NCBI GenBank assembly: GCA_902559605.1
Contig: CACEIC010000008.1
Coordinates: forward strand, 1-36,965
Source: an uncultured Pelagibacteraceae bacterium
GTDB taxonomy: Bacteria > Pseudomonadota > Alphaproteobacteria > Pelagibacterales > Pelagibacteraceae
Reading direction: 5' to 3'
Length of the DNA: 36,965 nt
The position numbers and the translations under genes are program-made. Positions 1 through 9,082 of the stretch are shown here, piece after piece (the stretch's first letter is position 1; each line of letters opens with the position of its first letter). Under the pieces are notes generated by a model. That model saw only the letters and a program-made list of their open reading frames with translations. It was not told the DNA's origin and ran no database searches.

Positions 1-1140
1 ATTAATCATTTAATAAATGAAATAAGTAAATCACAATCTGTTGATGACAAATTATTGGGCTGTACTGCAATAATTATCACTGGGCTATCATATGAAAATG
101 AAAAATTTTTAAATTATGGCTTAGAATTATTAAGAAAAATTATTATTAACTCTTTTGATGACGAATATTTTCCAAAAACTAGGAGTATTAGACAGTTAAA
201 TTTTTATTTAAAATATTTTGTTCTTGTTAGAGAACTATTGAAGGAGTCTTTTAGTAATATTCCTGAGTACCTTGATGAAATAATTTTCTATCTCGGAAAA
301 TCCTATGTGATTTTCTCAAAACTTGAACAGAGTTTACTTTTTAATGGGAACCATCAAAGTGACTTAGAAGAATTTAACAAATATCTATCACTATACAAAT
401 ATAAATTTGAAAATTCGAATAATGAGGTTGGAGGATACGCAATTCTAAAAAATAAAAATTGCATTCTTGCTATGGATGTTGGAAATTCTCCCCAAAAAAA
501 ATTTTCACAAAATTATCAAAGTGGAGCGCTTTCATTTGAATTTTTTTACAAAGATAAAAAACTAATTTCCAATTCTGGGTATTTTCAGGATTATAAAAGC
601 AAACTAAATCTAATTTCAAAATCTACTGCTGCTCATTCAACCCTTATTATAGATAATCATTCAAGTTGTTCATTTAGAAATAGCAGAAACTATAAGACAC
701 TAGAAAATGGTTTGAAAATTATTGACAAAAATATTGTTAATGAAAAAAACTATTGGTTAATCAAAGCATCCCATAATGGTTATTTAAAAAAACTGGGGAT
801 TTTGCATGAAAGATCTTTAGAATATTTTGCAGAAAAAGATAAATTGATAGGAACAGATAAAATAATTTCAAAAAATAAGTTGGAATCAAAAAAATATGAT
901 ATTAGGTTCCATATGGAGCCAGGTGTTAAATTAACAAAAACTTTAGATAACAGAACTATACTAATTGAAATTGAAAATTCTGGATGGAAATTTTCAAGTA
1001 ACTGTGAGAATATTAATATTGAATCAGGTATATATTTCGGTAATAAAAATTTATCTAGTGAAAACCAAAATATATGTTTATCAGGCAAAACAAAGGATAT
1101 AAGTTTGGATATTAAATGGGTATTCGAAAAAATACAGTAA
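1..1140 (+). CDS. Heparinase II/III family protein, C-terminal part (5' truncated by window edge)
   Basis: The reading frame is open from base 1, so the gene starts upstream of the window; about 379 residues are visible. The second half resembles the heparinase II/III-like beta-sandwich C-terminal domain. It has a segment GALSFEFFYKDKKLISNSGY followed about 20 residues later by a TAAHSTLIIDN segment, which matches the family pattern of a ...D.LSFEL... strand and an S-T-A-A-H-[NS]-T motif. The N-terminal visible part is helical, as expected for the alpha-toroid domain. Family members are polysaccharide lyases or related uronate-processing enzymes, and the substrate cannot be told from sequence. 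A heparinase-like gene directly before purH is a common alphaproteobacterial arrangement. Its 3' end overlaps the purH start by 25 bp. Catalytic activity is not established, because the key tyrosine/histidine region lies partly outside the window. Confidence 0.8.
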   Translation: MNHLINEISKSQSVDDKLLGCTAIIITGLSYENEKFLNYGLELLRKIIINSFDDEYFPKTRSIRQLNFYLKYFVLVRELLKESFSNIPEYLDEIIFYLGKSYVIFSKLEQSLLFNGNHQSDLEEFNKYLSLYKYKFENSNNEVGGYAILKNKNCILAMDVGNSPQKKFSQNYQSGALSFEFFYKDKKLISNSGYFQDYKSKLNLISKSTAAHSTLIIDNHSSCSFRNSRNYKTLENGLKIIDKNIVNEKNYWLIKASHNGYLKKLGILHERSLEYFAEKDKLIGTDKIISKNKLESKKYDIRFHMEPGVKLTKTLDNRTILIEIENSGWKFSSNCENINIESGIYFGNKNLSSENQNICLSGKTKDISLDIKWVFEKIQ

Positions 1141-2675
1141 AAATAAAGACCGCTTTAATTTCCTTGTCAGATAAATCTAATTTAAAACCATTATTAAGTT
1201 TATTAAAAAAATATAATATTAAAATAATAAGTTCAGGTGGAACATACAAAAAAATTAAAACCTTGGGTTTTAAATGCTTAGAAGTGTCCAAATTTACAAA
1301 TTCAAAAGAGTTATTAGATGGAAGAGTAAAAACCTTACATCCAAAAATTCATTCTGGGATTTTGAATATTAGGCAGAACCAAAAGCATAAAAAAGAAATG
1401 AAAATTAATAATTATGAAAATATAGATTTAGTAGTTATAAATTTTTATCCATTTGAAAAGGTTTTATTAAGTAATTCTAGTCACAAAAATATAATCGAAA
1501 ATATAGATATTGGAGGACCAACAATGGCTAGATCAGCTGCAAAAAATTATAATGATGTGGTAGTTCTAAGTAACTCAAAACAGTATGAGGATTTAGCTAT
1601 TGAATTAAATAAAAATAGAGGATCGACCAATATAGATTTTAGAGAAAAATTAGCTGGAGAAGCATTTATGGAAACTGCATATTATGAATCAAAAATTTTT
1701 AATTATTTCAATGAAAAATCAGAAAATCTTTTCCCAATCAAGAATATATTTTCTGGAAAATTAGTTGAGAAGACAAGATATGGAGAAAACCCTCATCAAA
1801 AAGCGGCAATATATTCACAAAGTAACAAACAGGAAATTATTCAAATCAGTGGAAAACAACTAAGTTACAACAACTATAACGATCTTTATTCAGCTCTAAA
1901 TATATCTAAAAATTTGCCTAAAAATAAAGGTGTAGCAATAATTAAGCATGCTAATCCCTGTGGAGTTTCCATTAATCCAAACAAAATCAAATGTTTTAAA
2001 GAGGCTTTAGAAAGTGACCCAATTAGTGCGTATGGTGGTATTGTATCATGTAACTTTAAATTAAATATTAGTTTAGCTAAAGAGATTAATAAAATATTTT
2101 TTGAGGTAATAATTGCAAATGGATTTGATAAAAAATCAGTCAAACTATTAAAAAAGAAAAAAAACTTAAGGCTAATTGACTCTAGTAAAGTTGAAAAAAA
2201 TTTTAAATTTAATTTTATAAATAAATTTAATTCTATTTTAGTTCAAGATCCAGATACTCAATATTTTTCTAAGAAAAATTTTAAAATTGTATCAAAATTA
2301 AAACCTACGAATAAAACTTTAAACAAACTTATTTTTGCATTTAATATATGCAGAAGTGTAAAATCGAATGCGATAGTAATTACAAAAGATTACAAGACAA
2401 TAGGCATAGGCTCTGGTCAACCAAGTAGGTTAGATAGTTGCAAAATAGCAATTGATAAAATGAAAAAGTTTCAGAAAATAAGCGATAGTGATGAAATCTT
2501 AGCAGCATCTGATGCGTTTTTCCCCTTTGTGGATGGTATAGAAAAATTGGTACAAGCAGGTATTTCAGCAGTAATACAACCTTGGGGCTCAAAAAATGAT
2601 AAAGAAATTATTAAATTTGCTAACCAAACAAATACTATATTAGTATTTTCTAAAACAAGACACTTTAATCACTAA
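1116..2675 (+). CDS. purH: Bifunctional AICAR formyltransferase / IMP cyclohydrolase PurH
   Basis: PurH catalyses the last two steps of de novo purine synthesis: formylation of AICAR with 10-formyl-tetrahydrofolate, then ring closure to IMP, in the cytosol. The N-terminal MGS-like cyclohydrolase domain (about residues 10-150) opens with TALISLSDK and carries DGRVKTLHPKIHSG. The transformylase domain shows TRYGENPHQ and the KHANPCG motif (about 276-282), which contains the catalytic Lys-His pair. Near the end are DAFFPFVDGIE and an IQPWGS segment (IQPGGS in most relatives). At 519 aa it is close to the usual length of about 520-530. The ATG at 1116 lies inside the upstream gene (25 bp overlap) and no better in-frame ATG sits near the conserved start. 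It converges on the pterin dehydratase with no spacer at all. Confidence 0.96.
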   Translation: MGIRKNTVKIKTALISLSDKSNLKPLLSLLKKYNIKIISSGGTYKKIKTLGFKCLEVSKFTNSKELLDGRVKTLHPKIHSGILNIRQNQKHKKEMKINNYENIDLVVINFYPFEKVLLSNSSHKNIIENIDIGGPTMARSAAKNYNDVVVLSNSKQYEDLAIELNKNRGSTNIDFREKLAGEAFMETAYYESKIFNYFNEKSENLFPIKNIFSGKLVEKTRYGENPHQKAAIYSQSNKQEIIQISGKQLSYNNYNDLYSALNISKNLPKNKGVAIIKHANPCGVSINPNKIKCFKEALESDPISAYGGIVSCNFKLNISLAKEINKIFFEVIIANGFDKKSVKLLKKKKNLRLIDSSKVEKNFKFNFINKFNSILVQDPDTQYFSKKNFKIVSKLKPTNKTLNKLIFAFNICRSVKSNAIVITKDYKTIGIGSGQPSRLDSCKIAIDKMKKFQKISDSDEILAASDAFFPFVDGIEKLVQAGISAVIQPWGSKNDKEIIKFANQTNTILVFSKTRHFNH

Positions 2676-3014
2676 TCAATTTATCTTATCTATTTTAGCA
2701 GCTAGAATAAAATCACTCTCAGCAAGACCTTTAATTGCATGTGTAAATATTTTAATTCTTGCGTAACCCCAGCCAAACCATAAATCAGGATGATGTCCTT
2801 CTGCTTCAGCAATCTCTCCAACTTTATTAACAAATTCTTGACTTTGTAAAAAATCGTCAAATTTGAAATTTTTTATTAAATGAAATCCATCAATTTTATC
2901 TTCGATGACTTCCCATCCATCAACTTGTTTCAAGTACTTATGAATTTCTTCTGTATTGAAAGGTGGTATATTTCCTTCACATGGTATACATTTTTTACTT
3001 GCTAGATCACTCAT
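2676..3014 (-). CDS. phhB: 4a-hydroxytetrahydrobiopterin dehydratase (pterin-4a-carbinolamine dehydratase)
   Basis: A 112-aa protein of the PCD/DCoH family, which dehydrates 4a-hydroxy-tetrahydropterin to quinonoid dihydropterin. The family signature E-x-x-x-H-H-P is present as EAEGHHPD (residues 70-77). It is followed by the WGYARIKIFTHAIKGL strand-helix segment, with the second conserved histidine at 92, and by DF at 101-102. The N-terminal CIPCEG segment is typical of the bacterial subfamily. No phenylalanine hydroxylase is visible in the window, so its partner here is unknown; family members have also been proposed to act in pterin/molybdopterin metabolism. It is transcribed away from the tRNA-Gly region and converges directly on purH with zero gap. 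Confidence 0.93.
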   Translation of the reverse strand: MSDLASKKCIPCEGNIPPFNTEEIHKYLKQVDGWEVIEDKIDGFHLIKNFKFDDFLQSQEFVNKVGEIAEAEGHHPDLWFGWGYARIKIFTHAIKGLAESDFILAAKIDKIN

Positions 3015-3030
3015 AATACAATTCCTATAG

Positions 3031-3105
3031 TGGAGCGGGCAATGGGACTTGAACCCACGACCTTCTCGTTGGCAACGAGACGCTCTACCACTGAGCTATG
3101 CCCGC
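3031..3105 (-). tRNA. tRNA-Gly (anticodon GCC), CCA encoded
   Basis: The reverse complement folds into a standard cloverleaf. The acceptor stem GCGGGCA pairs with TGCCCGC. The D arm is GCTC/GAGC with an AGTGGTA loop. The anticodon stem is TCTCG/CGAGA with loop TTGCCAA, giving anticodon GCC (reads GGC/GGT, glycine). The T arm contains GGTTCAAGTCC. The discriminator base is T and the 3' CCA is encoded (3031-3033 on the plus strand). It lies just upstream of the pterin dehydratase on the same strand. Confidence 0.96.
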
Positions 3106-3250
3106 TTGTTCTATTAGTATTAAAACTAGTAGCTTTTTTAAAAATTAGCAAGTGACAAAATAATTTATTGTTTTGATAGGTTTAGTTAGAATTGTGATGA
3201 AATCTCAAATGATGATATTATGAAGTATATCAAAAGATTAATAATCAATT

Positions 3251-3265
3251 ATATTATATTATATT
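3251..3265 (+). repeat. ATATT short tandem repeat at the FkbM start
   Basis: Three exact copies of ATATT (3251-3265) run straight into the ATG at 3266, with a further partial match across it. The run occupies the place of the ribosome-binding site and could supply -10-like TATATT hexamers. A change in copy number would shift promoter or RBS spacing. It may also simply reflect AT richness. Confidence 0.4.
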
Positions 3266-4111
3266 ATGGACTACTTAAGTAACAATTCAAAAATAATTGT
3301 ATGCGATATAGGTGCTAGTAATTGTGATCCTACTCCACATATTGATAATTTATTAAAAAATACTGAGTCAAAACTATATGGTTTTGAGCCAAATAAAATT
3401 GAATTTGAAAAATTAATATCAGAAAATAAAGATAAAAAGAGAGAATTTTTTAATTACGCAATTGGTAATGGTGAGGAGAAGATTTTCAATATTTGCGAAT
3501 ATCCTGGATGGAGTTCTTTTCTTGAAGCAGATATAGATTACGTAAAAAATTTTCATAGATTTGAGTTGGATGCAGTAATTAAAGATAAAATAAAAATAAA
3601 GACAAAAAAACTAGATGAAATTAAATTTGAAAGTAAAGTAGATTTTTTAAAGATTGATGTTCAAGGTTTAGAATCCGAGATTATAGATTGTTCAAAAGAT
3701 ACAATTAAAAATTGTTTAGTCGTAGAATTAGAATTATCTCCAATACCACTTTATAAAAAAGAAAAGAGGTTTTCTTATGTGTGTAAACAAATGGAAGATT
3801 TAAAATTTAATTTAAATATGTTTCAAAAGATAAATACAAAAACATTTAAACCAGTAGTTTTAGGTGGAAGTTCATTAAATGGTTTACATACTTTAATACA
3901 ATTAGATTGTGTATTTGTTCCAAGTTATGAAACTATTAACGAATTAAATAGTGAAGATCTTAAAAAATTAATCAACATCATGCATTATTCTTACAACTCT
4001 TACGATTTTGCTGATTTCTTAATACGTTTACTTGAAAAAAAGGAGAATTTAAAAATTGTAGAAAAATATAGAAACGATGTTGCAAAACTAAAAATTTTAA
4101 AAAAATATTAA
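3266..4111 (+). CDS. FkbM family SAM-dependent methyltransferase
   Basis: A 281-aa protein with the FkbM methyltransferase layout. SAM-binding motif I is CDIGASNCD (about 13-21), an acidic motif follows in YGFEPN (38-43), and the family motif FLKIDVQGLE lies about 125-137, followed by a VVELELSPIPLY strand. FkbM-type enzymes O-methylate sugars or other small molecules, often in glycan or polyketide pathways; the substrate here is unknown. The last 80 residues are not recognisable. The gene stands alone between tRNA-Gly and the Lon-domain gene. An ATATT tandem repeat lies immediately upstream of the ATG and no Shine-Dalgarno sequence is visible. FkbM genes in SAR11 often sit in variable glycan-related regions, so acquisition by transfer is possible but not shown here. 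Confidence 0.85.
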   Translation: MDYLSNNSKIIVCDIGASNCDPTPHIDNLLKNTESKLYGFEPNKIEFEKLISENKDKKREFFNYAIGNGEEKIFNICEYPGWSSFLEADIDYVKNFHRFELDAVIKDKIKIKTKKLDEIKFESKVDFLKIDVQGLESEIIDCSKDTIKNCLVVELELSPIPLYKKEKRFSYVCKQMEDLKFNLNMFQKINTKTFKPVVLGGSSLNGLHTLIQLDCVFVPSYETINELNSEDLKKLINIMHYSYNSYDFADFLIRLLEKKENLKIVEKYRNDVAKLKILKKY

Positions 4112-4160
4112 ACCAATTTTGTCCAATTGTATCTTAAGAATGAATGACTATAATTGAAAT

Positions 4161-4802
4161 ATGAAACTTGAGGAATTACCAAAAACTATACCAATTTTTC
4201 CCCTATCAAATTTTATAATGTTTCCTGGCACAACTGTTCCACTGAACATTTTTGAGCCTCGATATTTACAAATGGTAAATGATAGTATGAAAAAGCATAG
4301 AATGATTGGAATGATACAGCCAAAAAAAACAGGGTCTTTGAAAAAACCTGATTTGTACGAAATCGGATGTATTGGAAAAATTACAAGTTTTAATGAAACA
4401 GAAGATGGTAGAATACTTATTATTTTAAACGGTATTTGTAGATACAAAATTAACTCAGAGTTAAATACAGACAAAATGTACCGTGAGTGCAGTGTTCAGT
4501 ATGATAATTTTTCAAAAGATATAATGCAAAAAAGTAATGAAGTTAACTTTTCAGACTTAAGCTTAATTATGAAGAACATGAGAACATTTTTCAAAAAACA
4601 AGGATATATTGTGAACTTAAAAGATTTAGAAAAGAAAGATCTTAGCCAAACTCTTAACGATCTATCAATGGCGTCACCATTCTCATTAGAAGAAAAACAA
4701 ATATTATTAGAAAGTCTTGATATAAATGTAAGAAAAGAAAAAATGGAACAAATTCTAAATAATTATATTAAAGACGAATTCGAAAATACTACTCTTCAGT
4801 AA
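4161..4802 (+). CDS. LON peptidase substrate-binding (N-domain) protein, stand-alone
   Basis: This 213-aa protein corresponds only to the N-terminal substrate-binding domain of Lon protease. It starts with the hallmark segment IPIFPLSNFIMFPGTTVPLN and then FEPRYLQMV, and ends in a helical bundle. No AAA+ module and no Ser-Lys protease domain follow, and the stop is clean, so this is the short single-domain family and not a broken lon gene. Its role is not firmly known; the domain binds exposed hydrophobic segments, so an adaptor or chaperone-like role is an inference. The ATG at 4161 is followed directly by the conserved region. It converges on the UbiH-type gene with a 1-nt gap. Confidence 0.9.
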   Translation: MKLEELPKTIPIFPLSNFIMFPGTTVPLNIFEPRYLQMVNDSMKKHRMIGMIQPKKTGSLKKPDLYEIGCIGKITSFNETEDGRILIILNGICRYKINSELNTDKMYRECSVQYDNFSKDIMQKSNEVNFSDLSLIMKNMRTFFKKQGYIVNLKDLEKKDLSQTLNDLSMASPFSLEEKQILLESLDINVRKEKMEQILNNYIKDEFENTTLQ

Positions 4803-4803
4803 T

Positions 4804-5886
4804 TTAAAAATTTAGTCCTTTGTCAGATAGAATATTTGAATACTTTTTAAAAATAGAACTCTTGTTTAAAATTCTAAATACTGGTTTTGAAATTGAATTA
4901 TTAATGTTGCTATCTAATCTAAAAAATTCATAAATTCCATCAATTGCTTTTCCATAAAGATAATTAAGATGTTTTGTAGAATTCTGAAAATCTTCAGCCA
5001 CAGAGATATCTATCGGAAGACCTAATGATATTTTATCATTAACTATTCTTGAGATTATTTTAATATCTCTAATTGTCATATTAAATCCCTGTCCAGCAAG
5101 TGGATGTATACGATGTATTAAATCACCAAATGCAAGTATATTTTTATGAGTATAATTTCTAAGCATTTCGAAACTCAGACTAAATTTTTCAATTTTACTA
5201 ATCTTAGTTAATGAATAAAAAGAATTATATTTACTGAATATATCAAGAATTTTCTTATCATCCATCCCTTCTCCCTTATATGAAAAAACTATTGATGTTT
5301 TAGAATTAGACAATGGTAGGAATGCCAAAGGTCCAAATTTTGTAAAAACTTGAATTGCAATATTATTATCTATACGTGGATGATCAATCAGAAATGTATA
5401 TGCCCTACTTCTGTAGTTTTTTTTTACTTTATTTGTAAAATATTTATTTGAAATGAAATTTTTGTTTTCACTATTGATTACTAAATCATAATTTTTAATT
5501 TTTCTAAGGATATTTGAATTAAAGGTTTCTGAATGACATAGTTTTATAAATTTTGATTTTTTTATTTTTTTTAAAAAGATTTCATTTAATTTCGAATAGG
5601 ATATTAAATTAAACACCTCTTTATTTTTTTTGTTAAAATTGATTATCTCTTTAGATTGAGAGTCTTCAGTAAAGATTTTAATTTCTTTACTTTTCCAAGG
5701 TACAAAACTCGATTTTGTTAAAAATCTTAAATAATCAAAATTTTCATTTGATAAAGCAATTGTTCTATTTGTTTTTAAGCTTTTTATTTTTTTATTTAAA
5801 TATATGTCAACTTTGAGTTTTTTTTCCTCAAAATCTGTAGCAAGAATCAAATTTGTTAAATTTTGGCCTATAAGACAAATTTTCAT
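4804..5886 (-). CDS. UbiH/UbiF/Coq6-type FAD-dependent monooxygenase, divergent
   Basis: The 360-aa protein matches the UbiH/Coq6 family that hydroxylates the ubiquinone ring at the inner membrane. Visible family landmarks are TNRTIALSNEN near residue 40, FGPLAFLPLSNSKTSIVFS in the middle, and the second FAD motif FGDLIHRIHPLAGQGFN at about 255-271. However, the N-terminal Rossmann GxGxxG is degenerate (IGQNLTNLILA), and the usual ADG segment is replaced by NSENKN. Both are FAD-binding elements, so cofactor binding may be altered. The length is a little short for the family (about 390-400). It may be a fast-evolving genuine ubiquinone hydroxylase; which ring position it would act on cannot be told. 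It is divergent from ftsK with a 61-bp intergenic region. Confidence 0.8.
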   Translation of the reverse strand: MKICLIGQNLTNLILATDFEEKKLKVDIYLNKKIKSLKTNRTIALSNENFDYLRFLTKSSFVPWKSKEIKIFTEDSQSKEIINFNKKNKEVFNLISYSKLNEIFLKKIKKSKFIKLCHSETFNSNILRKIKNYDLVINSENKNFISNKYFTNKVKKNYRSRAYTFLIDHPRIDNNIAIQVFTKFGPLAFLPLSNSKTSIVFSYKGEGMDDKKILDIFSKYNSFYSLTKISKIEKFSLSFEMLRNYTHKNILAFGDLIHRIHPLAGQGFNMTIRDIKIISRIVNDKISLGLPIDISVAEDFQNSTKHLNYLYGKAIDGIYEFFRLDSNINNSISKPVFRILNKSSIFKKYSNILSDKGLNF

Positions 5887-5947
5887 AACAAAATAATTTT
5901 AACAATAAAAATTAAATGATACAAAGTGACAAAAGTAGTTTTGATTC

Positions 5948-8026
5948 ATGATAATTAAAAATTATATCAGTAAAATAGGCAATTTTATCATAAAGAGATT
6001 AGCTGAATTAGTGGGTGTTGTGCTGGTCATTACATCAATATTTCTTTTTTTGTCACTGGTGAGTTATTCACCAGAAGACCCTAATTTTATATTTCCAGAA
6101 AATCAGGAAATAAAAAATTTTCTTGGATTCAGAGGGAGTTTTATTGCTGATATCTTTTTTCAGTCAGTTGGAATTATATCTCTTTTAATACCTTTTTCGC
6201 TTCTTTTTACTGGACTATCAATAACAATTAATAAAAGAATGATAGTTGTTATAGAAAATATTTTTTTCGTAGTTGTTTACATTGTTGCCGCAACATTGTT
6301 TTTTGGTATTTTCCATAAAGAAACCTATTGGTTAGTAATTAATGGAAATAATGGTTTTGTAGGCGATTTAATATCTGAGACCATAATTGCAGACCTTTTG
6401 ACAATTAACAAAACAATAAGTTATTATTTTTTAATATTTTTTATTTTATTATTTTTTCTTTTAAGCAGTAATTTTAAAATTTCACATGTTTTAATTTTTT
6501 TCTCATTAGTTAAAAAATTATTTTTATCGAAAAAAGAGAAAACTATTAATCGAGAAAATATATTTAAAGAAAGTTCTATAGTTGAAAAAACTAAGGAGCC
6601 TCGTATTCAAGAAGATTTGTTTACTAGTAATAAATCAATCTTACAAAATGAAAAAATTAAATTACCTTTAATTGACTTCTTAAAAAAACCAGAAAAAATC
6701 TCTAATAAAAAGGAGGATATTAAGATTGATGCTGAAGGACTTGAAAAAATACTTCTTGATTTTGGTGTAGAAGGAAAAATAAAAAAAATAAGTCATGGGC
6801 CTGTTGTTTCTCTAAACGAATTTGAACCTGCAGCTGGAGTTAAAGTATCCAAAATAATAAATTTAGCAGAAGATATTGCTAGAAATACAAGTTCAGAGTC
6901 TGCAAGAATAGCTACAATACCTGGGAGTAATACTGTTGGTATTGAACTACCTAAAATATCTAGAGAAAATGTTTTTTTAAGAGAAATAATCTCCGATAAG
7001 ATTTTTAAAAAGAAAGAAATAAAATTACCAATTGCTCTTGGGAAAAGTATATCTGGAGAGCCTATTACTAGTGATTTAAGTTCGATGCCACATTTATTAA
7101 TAGCTGGAACTACTGGATCAGGAAAATCAGTATGTATTAATACAATTATACTATCTCTTATTTACAAACATACACCTGACATATGTAAGTTCATTTTAAT
7201 TGATCCAAAAATGCTAGAGCTTTCAACTTATGAAGGTATTCCTCATTTATTATGTCCAGTTATAACAGAGGCAAAAAAAGCAGCTTCTGTTTTGGGTTGG
7301 GTAGTTAAGGAAATGGAAAGCAGATATAGGTTAATGACAAAAGTCGGTGTAAGGAATATTGATGGTTATAATGAAAAGCACAAAGTTAAGATGCCTTATA
7401 TTGTTGTTATTGTTGATGAAATGTCAGATTTAATGTTGGTAGCCGGTAAGGAGATTGAAAACTACATTCAAAAATTATCACAAATGGCTAGAGCCGCTGG
7501 AATTCATATAATAATGGCCACGCAGAGGCCAAGCGTAGACGTAATAACTGGAACGATAAAAGCTAATTTTCCTACTCGTATTTCATTCCAAGTAACCTCT
7601 AAAATTGATAGTAGAACAATTTTGGGTGAACAAGGAGCTGAGCAACTTTTAGGGAAAGGAGACATGTTGTATATGTCTTCAGCAAACAGAGTAACAAGAA
7701 TACATGCGCCCTACGTTTCAGAAATAGAAATAGATAAAGTAAATAACTTTTTGAGAAATCAGGCAGAGCCAGATTATGTTGATGAAATTTTGAATTTTGC
7801 TGACGAGAGAGAAATTGATGAAAAAAATAAGGATAGTTCTGATACTGATGAATTATATAATGAAGCTTTGGAAATAATTAAATCTGAAAAAAAAGCTTCT
7901 ACCTCATTTTTGCAAAGAAAATTACAAATTGGATATAATAGAGCTGCAAGAATCATTGATCAAATGGAGGCAAATGGTGAGGTTAGTAAGGCTAATCACG
8001 TAGGCAAAAGAGAAGTTTTAAATTAG
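5948..8026 (+). CDS. ftsK: DNA translocase FtsK
   Basis: FtsK pumps DNA at the septum and activates XerCD at dif during chromosome segregation. The N-terminus carries about four membrane helices (roughly residues 15-40, 70-95, 97-122, 148-176). A short charged linker (about 190-250) follows, then the alpha and beta motor domains. Walker A is GTTGSGKS (about 386-394), followed by DPKMLELSTYEGIPHL, and Walker B is in VVIVDEMSDL (about 485-495). RAAGIHIIMATQRPS and LGKGDMLYMS also fit the family. The C-terminal winged-helix gamma domain (about 630-692), which reads KOPS-like sequences, is present with SFLQRKLQIGYNRAARIID. At 692 aa it is short because of the reduced linker. Its TAG stop overlaps the GTG start of lolA by one base, so the two are probably translationally coupled. 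Confidence 0.97.
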   Translation: MIIKNYISKIGNFIIKRLAELVGVVLVITSIFLFLSLVSYSPEDPNFIFPENQEIKNFLGFRGSFIADIFFQSVGIISLLIPFSLLFTGLSITINKRMIVVIENIFFVVVYIVAATLFFGIFHKETYWLVINGNNGFVGDLISETIIADLLTINKTISYYFLIFFILLFFLLSSNFKISHVLIFFSLVKKLFLSKKEKTINRENIFKESSIVEKTKEPRIQEDLFTSNKSILQNEKIKLPLIDFLKKPEKISNKKEDIKIDAEGLEKILLDFGVEGKIKKISHGPVVSLNEFEPAAGVKVSKIINLAEDIARNTSSESARIATIPGSNTVGIELPKISRENVFLREIISDKIFKKKEIKLPIALGKSISGEPITSDLSSMPHLLIAGTTGSGKSVCINTIILSLIYKHTPDICKFILIDPKMLELSTYEGIPHLLCPVITEAKKAASVLGWVVKEMESRYRLMTKVGVRNIDGYNEKHKVKMPYIVVIVDEMSDLMLVAGKEIENYIQKLSQMARAAGIHIIMATQRPSVDVITGTIKANFPTRISFQVTSKIDSRTILGEQGAEQLLGKGDMLYMSSANRVTRIHAPYVSEIEIDKVNNFLRNQAEPDYVDEILNFADEREIDEKNKDSSDTDELYNEALEIIKSEKKASTSFLQRKLQIGYNRAARIIDQMEANGEVSKANHVGKREVLN

Positions 8027-8580
8027 TGAAATATATAATTTTTATTTTAATATTTTTTTATCCATTAAATATTTTTGCATCATCAAAGCAATTAATAAAA
8101 GACAAATTAAGGGAAACAGAAAATATATCTTTTAAATTCACACAAAAAATTGGAAAAAAGACTGAACAAGGAGAATGTATAATTTCTTATCCAAAAAAAA
8201 TTTTATGTAAATACGATGATATTTATAATAAAATTTTAGTATCAAATGGAAGATCCTTAGTGATTAATAGTAAGAAGATTAAAAATTATTTAAGATACCA
8301 ACTTAAAGACACCCCTCTTAATTTAATTTTAGATAAACAATTTCTACTAAAGAAAATAGAACAAGTTGAAATTATCAGAGAAAATGATGATACATTTTCT
8401 TTTGAAATATTACATAATAATAATTTATTAAATATTTTTTTTGATAAACAAAATTATGAAATAAAAGGATGGACAACAACTGATATTTATCAAAACAGAG
8501 TTGAAACGAAGTTATTCAATATAGAAATAAATATAATGATTGATGAAAATTTATTTAGAATTCAAAAGTATATTAACTAA
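8026..8580 (+). CDS. lolA: Outer-membrane lipoprotein carrier protein LolA
   Basis: LolA shuttles lipoproteins across the periplasm from LolCDE to the outer membrane. The 184-aa product begins with a clear signal peptide (hydrophobic YIIFILIFFYPLNIFA, cleavage probably after FASS or FA). The mature part follows the family pattern: ENISFKFTQKIG, the GECIISYPKKILCKYD strand pair and a late KGWTTTDIYQNRVETKLFNIEIN segment. The GTG start at 8026 overlaps the ftsK stop codon (TAGTG). The ftsK-lolA pairing is typical of alphaproteobacteria. It converges on the GNAT gene with an 8-bp overlap. Confidence 0.9.
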   Translation: MKYIIFILIFFYPLNIFASSKQLIKDKLRETENISFKFTQKIGKKTEQGECIISYPKKILCKYDDIYNKILVSNGRSLVINSKKIKNYLRYQLKDTPLNLILDKQFLLKKIEQVEIIRENDDTFSFEILHNNNLLNIFFDKQNYEIKGWTTTDIYQNRVETKLFNIEINIMIDENLFRIQKYIN

Positions 8581-9082
8581 TATCCAAATTTATAGTTTCA
8601 GATTTAAAAATTTTCATACCTCTTCCTAAATAGTTTTTTAAAGCATGTTTGTGATCTAAAGAGCATGTATGAAGCCATACTTTTTTTGTCTTTTTTCTAA
8701 ATCCTAACTTCAGGGCTTCCGTTAAGAGATATTTTCCATAATTTTTTCCGATGTATTGATCTAAAATTCCAAAATAAGCGACTTCACATTTATTGGTTTC
8801 TGGATGGAATAAGAGCTCGAAAAAACCAATTAAATCATCGTTTTCTCGCAATATATATGTTTCTAAATTGGAATTATTTGTGTAACTCATCCATTTCTCA
8901 TCATCCCAAGCTAGGCGATCAATCCAACGATAGCTTTTTCCTATCTGCTTATAAAAAAATTTATTTATTTGAAAATCTGGAGGATTTTTCATTTCAATTT
9001 TACAATTAATCTTTGGTTCAGATGAATTAATTTCATTAATAGAATTAATTTCCAGATACTTTCTATCAACTTTGGTTATCAC
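8573..9082 (-). CDS. GNAT family N-acetyltransferase
   Basis: A 169-aa single-domain GNAT protein. The acetyl-CoA binding motif A appears as VAYFGILDQYIGKNYGKYLLTEAL (about 110-135), with a modified Q/R-x-x-G-x-G/A loop (QYIGKNYG). KVWLHTCSLDHKHALKNYLGRGM follows, the usual motif B. GNAT enzymes transfer acetyl groups to amines; the substrate cannot be assigned. It shares a 4-bp overlap with the upstream HIT gene, suggesting one transcript, and its 3' end overlaps lolA by 8 bp. Confidence 0.87.
   Translation of the reverse strand: MITKVDRKYLEINSINEINSSEPKINCKIEMKNPPDFQINKFFYKQIGKSYRWIDRLAWDDEKWMSYTNNSNLETYILRENDDLIGFFELLFHPETNKCEVAYFGILDQYIGKNYGKYLLTEALKLGFRKKTKKVWLHTCSLDHKHALKNYLGRGMKIFKSETINLDIS

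Noticed and set aside
3106..3265. A small RNA or extra tRNA in the tRNA-Gly/FkbM gap
   Set aside because: No cloverleaf, conserved hairpin or GC-rich stem was seen; only AT-rich promoter-like sequence and the ATATT repeat.
4161..4802. Truncated lon protease gene
   Set aside because: No AAA+ or protease remnants follow; the next gene is on the other strand, and the single-domain LON-N family is well known.
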